The notes below the pieces were generated by a model. It was not told the origin of the DNA, made no database searches, and saw only the letters and a list, made by a program, of their open reading frames with translations. Below are positions 44,892-52,319 of a DNA stretch of 64,000 bases, piece after piece. The DNA is from Alphaproteobacteria bacterium (lineage in GTDB: Bacteria > Pseudomonadota > Alphaproteobacteria > Sphingomonadales > Sphingomonadaceae): the NCBI GenBank assembly GCA_030424845.1, contig JAUHWC010000001.1:62001-126000 (forward strand), read 5' to 3'. Position 1 is the stretch's first letter. Every line of letters starts with the position of its first letter. A program made the position numbers and the translations under genes.

Positions 44892-46436
44892 TCAGTATGC
44901 CCGCGCGACCAAAACCCTCTCGACGGCAGCTTGTCCGGTGAAGATGCAATTGCCATCGGCAGGTTCGGCATCACGCGGCACGTTGCGCAAGGTCAGCTTG
45001 AGTGCCTTCAGCTGCTCGACGACCTTCTCCAGGGCTTCGCCCGTCGGTTTGCTCCACTGTACTTCCAGCCATCCCGGATAACGTTTGCCATCGGCGAAAT
45101 GCGCCGCAACCTCGTCCATGCTGGTGACACCGCGGGTGATATTGGCATCGCGCCGCTCGCGCGCTTCGTTGAACAGGTTCTGCTGGATTTCCTCGAGCAA
45201 TGCCGCGGCATTGGCCGTGAACTCGTCACGCGGTGTGAAGGCGAAGTTGCTCTTGCCGTTGTCGAGGTTCCACAGCGCATCGCGGCGCAGGACAGCCAGC
45301 TTGCCTTCCGCCATGTCGCGCGGGCCGACCTCGACGATCACAGGCGCGCCCTTGCGGACCCAGTCCCAGCGCTTGGCAGCTGCTTTGCCCGGGCGTTTGT
45401 CCAGCATGACGCGAATGGGCTCGCCCAGCGCCGACTGGGCAGCGAGCGCGGTACGCACGTCCTCGCAATAAGCGAGCAATTCGGCATCCTCCGGCTTGTC
45501 GCGCAGCATGGGCAGGATCACGATCTGGTGAGGCGCGATGCGCGGCGGCACGCGCAAGCCGTCATCATCGCCATGGGTCATGATCACACCGCCGATCAGG
45601 CGCGTCGAGACGCCCCAGCTGGTGGTGTGGCAATACTTCTCGCCGCCTTCCTTGTCCTGGTACTTGATGCCCGCGGCAGAGGCAAAGCTGGTGCCAAGGT
45701 AATGGCTGGTGCCGGCCTGGAGGGCCTTGCCGTCCTGCATCATCGCCTCGATCGACCACGTCTCGTCCGCGCCGGGAAAACGCTCGTTCTCCGGCTTCTC
45801 GCCCGCGATGACCGGCATGGCGAGATCTTCCTCGGCACAGGCACGATACATTTCCAGCGCGCGATGGGTTTCCGCCAGCGCGTCCTCTGCATCGGCATGG
45901 GCGGTATGCCCTTCCTGCCACAGGAATTCGCTGGTGCGCAGGAACATGCGGGTGCGCATTTCCCAGCGCACGACATTGGCCCACTGGTTGGTCAGCAATG
46001 GCAGGTCACGCCAGCTGTGGATCCAGCGCGCCATGGCATCGCCGATGATCGTCTCGGACGTCGGGCGCACCACCAGCGGTTCTTCCAGCTTCGCTTCCGG
46101 ATCGGGCACCAGCCCGCCCTTCCCGTCCGCGATCAGGCGGTGATGGGTGACAACCGCCATTTCCTTGGCGAAGCCCTCGACATGTTCGGCCTCGCGCTCG
46201 AAATTGGCGAGCGGGATGAAGATCGGGAAATAGCAGTTCTGCACGCCGGCGGCCTTGATACGGTCATCCATCAGGCGCTGGATGCGTTCCCAGATGCCAT
46301 AGCCCCAGGGCTTGATGACCATGCAGCCGCGCACGCCCGATTCCTCGGCCATGTCGGCTGCGGAAATGACTTCCTGGTACCATGCGGCAAAATCATCTTC
46401 GCGCTTGACGTTCAGTGCGTGGCGGATCTCTGCCAT
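44892..46436 (-). CDS. proS: Prolyl-tRNA synthetase, archaeal/eukaryote-like type
   Basis: 514-residue class II synthetase. Class II motifs include GCMVIKPWGYGIWERI, VVRPTSETIIGDAMARWIHS, RWEMRTRMFLRTSEFLWQEG and THGDDDGLRVPPRIAPHQIV. It lacks the bacterial INS editing insertion between motifs 2 and 3 and ends in the characteristic C-terminal ...VLVARAY with terminal Tyr, the signature of archaeal/eukaryotic-type ProRS. Such ProRS occurs in scattered bacteria through ancient transfer. Start at 46436. It is downstream of phaR on the same strand with 107 bases between. Confidence 0.95.
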   Translation of the reverse strand: MAEIRHALNVKREDDFAAWYQEVISAADMAEESGVRGCMVIKPWGYGIWERIQRLMDDRIKAAGVQNCYFPIFIPLANFEREAEHVEGFAKEMAVVTHHRLIADGKGGLVPDPEAKLEEPLVVRPTSETIIGDAMARWIHSWRDLPLLTNQWANVVRWEMRTRMFLRTSEFLWQEGHTAHADAEDALAETHRALEMYRACAEEDLAMPVIAGEKPENERFPGADETWSIEAMMQDGKALQAGTSHYLGTSFASAAGIKYQDKEGGEKYCHTTSWGVSTRLIGGVIMTHGDDDGLRVPPRIAPHQIVILPMLRDKPEDAELLAYCEDVRTALAAQSALGEPIRVMLDKRPGKAAAKRWDWVRKGAPVIVEVGPRDMAEGKLAVLRRDALWNLDNGKSNFAFTPRDEFTANAAALLEEIQQNLFNEARERRDANITRGVTSMDEVAAHFADGKRYPGWLEVQWSKPTGEALEKVVEQLKALKLTLRNVPRDAEPADGNCIFTGQAAVERVLVARAY

Positions 46437-46543
46437 GTTCTGCCCGAATTATCCTGCTGTTGTGACAAGTGGCCCTGCCTTGCCGCCGAGAGGACGACAA
46501 GTCGAGAGCCAAATTGTGCAAAAGTGGGGGGAGATCGAAGGGC

Positions 46544-47104
46544 TCAGTCGCCCAGCTTGTCCAGCTTGTCCTGCATCGCCTTCATCTGCGCGCGCAGTTC
46601 TGCCAGCTCGTCCTCGGCTGAAGGCGAAGAGTCCGCCTTTGCAGACCCGCCACCCGCTTTCGGCATGAAGGCCTCCGCAGCAGCCTGGAACATCGCCATG
46701 TTGTTCTCTGCCATCTTGGTGAAGGCATCCGCGCTCATGCTGGACTTGAAGGCTTCCTGCATCTTCGCCTGGTTGGCGCGGAAGTTGTCCATCGTCGCTT
46801 CGAGGTAATGCGGCATCAGCGCCTGCATCGAATTACCATACATGGAGATCAGCTGGCGCAGGAAGCTGACCGGCAGCATCTGCTCGCCATTGGCCTCTTC
46901 CTCCCTGATGATCTGCGTCAGGATCGCGTGGGTGATATCGTTGCCGGTCTTGGCATCAAGAACCTGGAAATCCACGCCTTCGCGCGTCATCCGGGCGAGG
47001 TCGTCCAGCGTGATGTAACTGGAAGATTGCGTGTTGTAGAGACGCCGGTTGGCGTATTTCTTGATGATGATCGGGTCTTCCCCGCGATCTTCGTTCGAGG
47101 CCAT
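46544..47104 (-). CDS. phaR: Polyhydroxyalkanoate synthesis regulator PhaR
   Basis: 186 residues. The N-terminal PHB/PHA accumulation DNA-binding domain IIIKKYANRRLYNTQSSSYI with LDDLARM and LDAKTGNDITHAILTQII is followed by a PHB-associated domain (LPVSFLRQLISMYGNSMQ, PHYLEATMDNF) and a C-terminal coiled coil (DELAELRAQMKAMQDKLDKL). PhaR represses phasin and its own gene and is released by nascent PHA granules. No phaCAB genes are in view. The start at 47104 is chosen at MASNEDRG. Confidence 0.93.
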   Translation of the reverse strand: MASNEDRGEDPIIIKKYANRRLYNTQSSSYITLDDLARMTREGVDFQVLDAKTGNDITHAILTQIIREEEANGEQMLPVSFLRQLISMYGNSMQALMPHYLEATMDNFRANQAKMQEAFKSSMSADAFTKMAENNMAMFQAAAEAFMPKAGGGSAKADSSPSAEDELAELRAQMKAMQDKLDKLGD

Positions 47105-47176
47105 GGCCGACGCACCCCTTTGTTGTGTTTCGGCACACCTTAGCACCTGCAACATGGGAATGGCAATATCGCTAGC

Positions 47177-48229
47177 TCAGCTATGCAATGCGAAGCGATC
47201 TCCGAGGGTGGTCACAAGCTCGTACTGGGACAGCCCAGATGTTTCGGAAACGCGCGGCAAATCGAAGGGAATCTGCAGGAAATCTCCCATTTTGAGGTCC
47301 GGGAAGCCGGTGCAATCCAGCACTACCATGTCCATCGAGACGCGCCCGATTATCGGCAGTGCAAAATTTCCGTGTTGCAATGCGCAATCCCTGCCCCGCG
47401 ATCGGAGGAAACCGTCGGCATAGCCGATCGAGACCGTTGCCACTTCCATGTCCCGGTTTGCGGTGAATGTCGCATTGTAGCCGACGCTGTCTCCCGCAGC
47501 GATCCGCCGGCGCTGGATCACTGCCGCCTCGGGGAACACCACCTGGGAGATCCTGCCTTCAAGCTCTTGCCGCGGAACTCCGCCATATAGCGAGAGGCCC
47601 GGCCTGGTATGCTCGAAATGATAATCCGCTCCCAGCGCAATGCCGGCGCTATTGGCCAGGCTTCGCCTCTGGTGGTCGATCCGGGTTGATACCTCCCGGA
47701 ATCGCCCAAGCTGGACCGCATTGAGTGCGCTGTCCTCATCGGCGGAGGCGAGATGCGACAGGAGCATGTCGACCTTCAGCCTGCCGATGGCCTCGTTGCC
47801 GGTGTCTGCCATGCCGATGCCAAGGCGATTGATGCCGGTATCCACCATCAGGTGGCATGGACCGCCGCCTGCCTCCAGCCACAGTTCGGCCTGGGCGATG
47901 CTGTTGATCACCGGCATTACCCCGGTCGCCCGGGCATAATCGGCTTCGGCCCGGTCCGTCACGCCATGCAGCATCGCGACCTGCCTTGCCGGCACATACG
48001 ACAGGAGTGCCGGCACTTCGGACCAATGGGCGACGTAGAACTGTTCGCATCCCGCATCGCGCAGGCACGGCACCACCTGGCCCACGCCCACGCCGTAGGC
48101 ATTGGCTTTTACTGCTGCACCGGCTTGCGCCTTGCCCGACATTTCGGACAGCGTGCGCCAGTTGCCTGCCAGGGCGTGCGTATCAACCCGCAGCCGCAGC
48201 GGAGCCCGGGGAAGCTCAGCTGTGCTCAT
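47177..48229 (-). CDS. alr: Alanine racemase
   Basis: 350-residue PLP-dependent fold III racemase making D-Ala for peptidoglycan. PLP lysine Lys41 in VKANAYGVG, and the catalytic Tyr region DSVGYNATF in the C-terminal beta domain. RPGLSLYGG, TISIGYADGF-like VSIGYADGFLRSRG and GRVSMDMVVLD are conserved. The start ATG at 48229 lies inside the last codons of the MFS gene (14-base overlap). Further upstream extension would be antisense-like frame within the transporter. Length is normal. Confidence 0.95.
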   Translation of the reverse strand: MSTAELPRAPLRLRVDTHALAGNWRTLSEMSGKAQAGAAVKANAYGVGVGQVVPCLRDAGCEQFYVAHWSEVPALLSYVPARQVAMLHGVTDRAEADYARATGVMPVINSIAQAELWLEAGGGPCHLMVDTGINRLGIGMADTGNEAIGRLKVDMLLSHLASADEDSALNAVQLGRFREVSTRIDHQRRSLANSAGIALGADYHFEHTRPGLSLYGGVPRQELEGRISQVVFPEAAVIQRRRIAAGDSVGYNATFTANRDMEVATVSIGYADGFLRSRGRDCALQHGNFALPIIGRVSMDMVVLDCTGFPDLKMGDFLQIPFDLPRVSETSGLSQYELVTTLGDRFALHS

Positions 48230-49874
48230 CGGAGAAATCGCGCGGCGGACCGTCGGGCAAGCCCCACCATGCCACCGCCAGGCCGAACGCGACCACGGCC
48301 CAAGTGTACCACAGCCCGGCATAGGCATTGCCGGTCGTCGCCACGATGTAGCCGGCAATCAGCGGCAGGAAACCGCCGAGATAGCCGGCCCCGATATGAT
48401 AAGGGATCGACATCGAGGAATAGCGGATTTGCGGCGGGAACATCTCGGTCAGCAAGGCAGCGACCGAACCGTAGGTCAGCGCCGAAAGCACACCGAGCAC
48501 CAGCAACAGGCCGATGATGCCCAGGATATTGAGAACAGGCGGGTGCTGGCGCGAGAAGTCATAGCCATCGTTCTCCAGCCATTGTTGCACCTGGGCCCGA
48601 CGGGAAGCCGTATCTTCCCAGTCGATCATTCCGCCGGCACCCAGCGCATAGGCGCTGGCGCCCACGGTCAAGGCAACGTCATCGGCAGGCATCGAGGCCG
48701 GCGCTTCACCGGTGATCGTGTAGGGAACGCCGAGGCTGGTGAGGTCTTCCAGCAACCGGCCGCAATTGCTGGCCTGAACCTCGGCAAAGGGATCGAAGCT
48801 GCAATCAGGGCCGGAAACGGTAATCGGGGCCTCCAGGGCGCTGTCCTGAAGCCCCGGGTTGGCGAGCGATCCGATACCCCAGAAAACCGGGAACAACAGC
48901 ACCAGCGTGGCAACCGCACCAAGCACGATCGGCTTCTTGCGCCCGACCCTGTCGGACCATTTGCCCACCACGATGTAGAAGCCCATCGCGATGGTGCCGG
49001 CGATCAGCAGGATCCATTCGACCAGCGCATTGTCCATCCGCATCGGTCCGCGCAGGAACGACAGGCCGGAAAAGAAGGCAGTATACCAGATCGTGGTCAG
49101 GATGCCGGTGATGCCGAACAGGGCGATGAAGATCCGCTTCTTGTTGCCGGGATAGGTGAAGCTTTCCTTGAACGGGTTGGCGGACATCTTGCCTTCGGCC
49201 TTCATCGCCTGGAACACCGGGCTCTCGGACAGCTTCAGGCGCATCCACAGGCTGATCAGCAGCAGCACGATCGACAGCAGGAAGGGAATGCGCCAGCCCC
49301 AATCGGCAAACTGGTCTTCCGGGATAAGCGCGCGGCAGGCGATCACGACGATGATGGAAAGCACGAAGCCGCCGACCACGCTGGCCTGGATGAAACTGGT
49401 GTAGAGGCCGCGCTTCTCGGGAGGTGCGTGTTCGGCAACATAGATCGCCGCGCCGCCATATTCCCCGCCCAGCGCCAGGCCCTGGAGTACCCGGAACAGG
49501 AGGACGATGGCAGGCGCCAGCAGGCCGATACTGGCCGCGCTTGGCACTAGGCCGACGCCAGCCGTGGCTATCCCCATCAGCGTGACGGTGACCAGGAAGG
49601 TGTATTTGCGCCCCAGCTTGTCACCCAGGTAACCGAACAGGATCGCGCCCAGCGGCCTGAAGCCGAAGCCGACCGCGAATCCGGCCCAGACCAGCAGGAT
49701 GGACAGGGTTTCGTTGTCCGCCGGGAAGAAGGCTTGCCCGATCAGCGTGGCAAGCGTTCCGTAGATGAAGAAATCATACCATTCGAATACGGTCCCCGCA
49801 GATGATGCGGCGATGACCAGCCGCACTTCCTGCGGGCTGGGTTCATGGTGTGTGGTGGCATTGCCTTCGGCCAT
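48216..49874 (-). CDS. MFS transporter, metabolite:H+ symporter (ProP/MHS) type, with large loop insertion
   Basis: 552 residues with the MHS-family opening (ASSAGTVFEWYDFFIYGTLA), GFRPLGAILFGYLGDKLGRK (motif A) and RVLQGLALGGEYGGAAIYVAEHAP, read in parts. Twelve hydrophobic segments are expected. Between about residues 335 and 445 lies a roughly 110-residue hydrophilic insertion with Cys358 and Cys371 and a Trp/Asp-rich end (VQQWLENDGYDF) not found in E. coli ProP. Substrate unknown; osmolytes or organic acids are typical for the family. Start at 49874. It overlaps alr. Confidence 0.9.
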   Translation of the reverse strand: MAEGNATTHHEPSPQEVRLVIAASSAGTVFEWYDFFIYGTLATLIGQAFFPADNETLSILLVWAGFAVGFGFRPLGAILFGYLGDKLGRKYTFLVTVTLMGIATAGVGLVPSAASIGLLAPAIVLLFRVLQGLALGGEYGGAAIYVAEHAPPEKRGLYTSFIQASVVGGFVLSIIVVIACRALIPEDQFADWGWRIPFLLSIVLLLISLWMRLKLSESPVFQAMKAEGKMSANPFKESFTYPGNKKRIFIALFGITGILTTIWYTAFFSGLSFLRGPMRMDNALVEWILLIAGTIAMGFYIVVGKWSDRVGRKKPIVLGAVATLVLLFPVFWGIGSLANPGLQDSALEAPITVSGPDCSFDPFAEVQASNCGRLLEDLTSLGVPYTITGEAPASMPADDVALTVGASAYALGAGGMIDWEDTASRRAQVQQWLENDGYDFSRQHPPVLNILGIIGLLLVLGVLSALTYGSVAALLTEMFPPQIRYSSMSIPYHIGAGYLGGFLPLIAGYIVATTGNAYAGLWYTWAVVAFGLAVAWWGLPDGPPRDFSDEHS

Positions 49875-49906
49875 CTTGTCCCCCGGTATCACGCGAAGGA
49901 TTGTGA

Positions 49907-50338
49907 CTAGCCTGCGTCCTTGGCGGTGGAAAGTGCCGAAATGGCCGCCTTCCACGGCAGGATGATGGCACCATGCCTTGCCGGGTAGTCCCGCGCAGGC
50001 GCCAGCAAGGCCATATCCGGCCAATCGGCAATCGGTGCCTCTCCTTCCAGCCAGCCCTCGATCCGGTCATGGCAAGCCATCAGATCATCGAGCGTGCGAC
50101 CCTGCGCGTGCCGGGCAAAAATGGCGGCAGCAGCTTGTCCGACAGCGCACGCGCGCACGCGCAGGCCCAGAGTTTCTATCGCACCGTCTCCATCACAGCC
50201 GACATCAACCGAGAGCGTGCTGCCACAGGTTGTCGAGCGTGCATCGCCATGAAGCGGCAGGTTCTCCATGGCCGGCCAATTGGCCAGTTCGACCGTCAAG
50301 CCGAGCAGCTGTGGAGTATAGAGTTTTTCGGCGCTCAT
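49907..50338 (-). CDS. IscU/NifU-like iron-sulfur scaffold homologue lacking the third Cys
   Basis: 143 residues of the IscU/SufU fold. Cys38 in STTCGSTLSV and Cys64 in RVRACAVGQAAAAIF match the first two cluster-ligand Cys of IscU-type scaffolds. The third ligand position (normally Cys before a hydrophobic-Trp-Lys-Ala stretch) is Ala124 in RHGAIILPWKA, and the conserved Asp next to Cys1 is Ser. Cys89 (MACHDR) is extra. It may be a specialised scaffold or assembly factor (inference). Its ATG overlaps the cvpA stop (ATGA). Confidence 0.82.
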   Translation of the reverse strand: MSAEKLYTPQLLGLTVELANWPAMENLPLHGDARSTTCGSTLSVDVGCDGDGAIETLGLRVRACAVGQAAAAIFARHAQGRTLDDLMACHDRIEGWLEGEAPIADWPDMALLAPARDYPARHGAIILPWKAAISALSTAKDAG

Positions 50339-50868
50339 GGTGCGTCGCCGTCGGTTTCGTCATCAATCCCGACCAGGGCGACGCGGCGTTCCTCGATCAA
50401 TTGGACCATCGCCTCGGCACTGGCGTTGATGAACGGATAGGTGCGTGCTTCCTCCATCCACGCGGGGCGCCCAGCCTGCGCCCAGACCGTGTCGTAACCA
50501 AGGGCGATGAGCGAGAAGGCCATCACCACGATGATCGTGCCTTTGACGGCACCGAATCCGAAGCCCAGCACCCTGTCCACCGGGCCGAGGATCGAATCGC
50601 GTGCGGTCTTGCCAGCATGCTGGGCAATCAGCCGCATGCCGACATAGGGGATCAGCAGCAGGATCACGAAGGCCAGCAATGATGCGCCGATGGAATTGTC
50701 GAACTGGGCATAGATCAGCGCCGTAAGGTCGGTGTGGAGATAGCGGATCGCCAGGATCGCCACGACCCATGCCGCCAATGACAGCACTTCCTGCACGAAA
50801 CCGCGCACGAAACCGCCGATTGCGGCGACGCCCACGATAAGCAAGACGATGATGTCGAAGGCGTTCAT
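50335..50868 (-). CDS. CvpA family membrane protein
   Basis: 177 residues with four hydrophobic helices. FDIIVLLIVGVAAIGGFVRG and FVQEVLSLAAWVVAILAIRY form the conserved CvpA opening. SILGPVDRVLGFGFGAVKG is the re-entrant-like family motif before helix four. CvpA family proteins are linked to colicin V production, purF regulation and envelope integrity. I start at MNAFDII (50868). It lies 13 bases after radA and is coupled to the IscU-like gene by ATGA. Confidence 0.9.
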   Translation of the reverse strand: MNAFDIIVLLIVGVAAIGGFVRGFVQEVLSLAAWVVAILAIRYLHTDLTALIYAQFDNSIGASLLAFVILLLIPYVGMRLIAQHAGKTARDSILGPVDRVLGFGFGAVKGTIIVVMAFSLIALGYDTVWAQAGRPAWMEEARTYPFINASAEAMVQLIEERRVALVGIDDETDGDAP

Positions 50869-50881
50869 GACGCGGCGCAAA

Positions 50882-52249
50882 CTATGCTGATGCCATCACC
50901 CGGTCAACGAGGGCCATCAGCCCTTTCAGGCCGGAATATCGCAACCCTGACACCTTTTGCCCTTCATCCGCTGGGCCGCTGGCCATGTCGAAGCCCAGCT
51001 TCGCCGCTTCCTTCAGGCGCAGGCTTGCATGGCTGACGGGCCTGATCTCCGCCGACAGGGAAACCTCGCCAAACCAGATCGAGTTGAGCGGCAAGGGCTT
51101 GTCCGCAAGGGCGGAAACCAGCGCGGCAGCCACGGCAAGGTCTGCCGCCGGGTCCGACAGGCGATAGCCGCCTGCGACGTTGAGATAGACCTCCGCCGAT
51201 GAGAAATTCAGCCCGCAGCGCGATTCAAGCACGGCCAGAAGCATGGCCAGGCGGCTCGATTCCCAGCCCACCACCGAACGGCGCGGGGTGGCGCCCGACT
51301 GGAGCCGGACGATCAGCGCCTGGATCTCCACCAGGACCGGGCGGGTGCCTTCCAGTGCGGGGAAGACCGAACTTCCCGCCACCGGTGCCTCTCTTCCGGA
51401 CAGGAACAGCATCGAAGGGTTTGACACCTCTGCCAGCCCCTGCCCTTCCATCGCGAACACGCCGATCTCGTCCACCGCGCCAAAGCGGTTCTTGAGCGCG
51501 CGCAGGATGCGGTACTGATGGCTGCGCTCGCCCTCGAAGCTCATCACCACATCCACCATGTGTTCCAGGACGCGCGGACCGGCGATGTTCCCGTCCTTCG
51601 TGACATGGCCGACAAGCACCAGCGCGACGTTGTTTTCCTTGGCGTAACGGATGAGTTCGAAGGCCGATGCGCGCACCTGGCTCACCGTGCCGGGCGCGCC
51701 TTCGATCATGTCCGAATGCATCGTCTGGATGGAATCGATCACCAGCAGGGCCGGCGGCGCGGAACCGGCGAGCGTGGTCAGGATGTCGCGAACGGAAGTC
51801 GCCGCCGCCAGCTTGATCGGTGCACCGGCAAGGCCCAGCCTTCCGGCGCGCATGCGGACCTGTCCGGTTGCTTCCTCCCCGCTGATGTAGACGGCGTCTC
51901 CTCCGTTGCGGGCGATGGCGGCCGCGGCCTGGAGCAGCAGGGTGGATTTGCCGATACCCGGTTCGCCGCCCATGAGAATGGCGCTGCCCGGCACGACACC
52001 GCCGCCCAGCGCCCGGTCGAACTCGGCAAGGCCGGTTGTCTGACGTTCCAACGGCCGGGTTGCAACATCGAGCGATTCGAACGTGATGGGCTTGCCCCCG
52101 CTGGAAAGATCATGCTTGGCGGAAAACTTCGTTTCCGGTGCTTCCTCGACCAGCGTGTTCCATTCCGAACAGTCCGGGCATTGCCCCTGCCATCGGTGCG
52201 AGACGCTGCCGCATTCCGCGCAGATAAATCGTTTCTTCGGCTTCGCCAT
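50882..52249 (-). CDS. radA: DNA repair protein RadA
   Basis: 455 residues. N-terminal zinc finger Cys10, Cys13, Cys24 and Cys27, a RecA-like ATPase with Walker A GEPGIGKSTLLLQ and Walker B LLVIDSIQTM, the RadA-specific KNRFG motif (LKNRFGAVDEIG) and a C-terminal Lon-protease-like domain (YLNVAGGYRLSDPAADLAVA). It promotes branch migration in recombination repair. Start ATG at 52249. Divergent from the patatin-like gene across 70 bases. The radA-cvpA order recurs in alphaproteobacteria. Confidence 0.96.
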   Translation of the reverse strand: MAKPKKRFICAECGSVSHRWQGQCPDCSEWNTLVEEAPETKFSAKHDLSSGGKPITFESLDVATRPLERQTTGLAEFDRALGGGVVPGSAILMGGEPGIGKSTLLLQAAAAIARNGGDAVYISGEEATGQVRMRAGRLGLAGAPIKLAAATSVRDILTTLAGSAPPALLVIDSIQTMHSDMIEGAPGTVSQVRASAFELIRYAKENNVALVLVGHVTKDGNIAGPRVLEHMVDVVMSFEGERSHQYRILRALKNRFGAVDEIGVFAMEGQGLAEVSNPSMLFLSGREAPVAGSSVFPALEGTRPVLVEIQALIVRLQSGATPRRSVVGWESSRLAMLLAVLESRCGLNFSSAEVYLNVAGGYRLSDPAADLAVAAALVSALADKPLPLNSIWFGEVSLSAEIRPVSHASLRLKEAAKLGFDMASGPADEGQKVSGLRYSGLKGLMALVDRVMASA

Positions 52250-52319
52250 GGTGGACGAATAACGAGAACATTAGTGGAACGCAATTGCCTTTGGCCAACT
52301 GTCTTGCCACACAGTCCGA

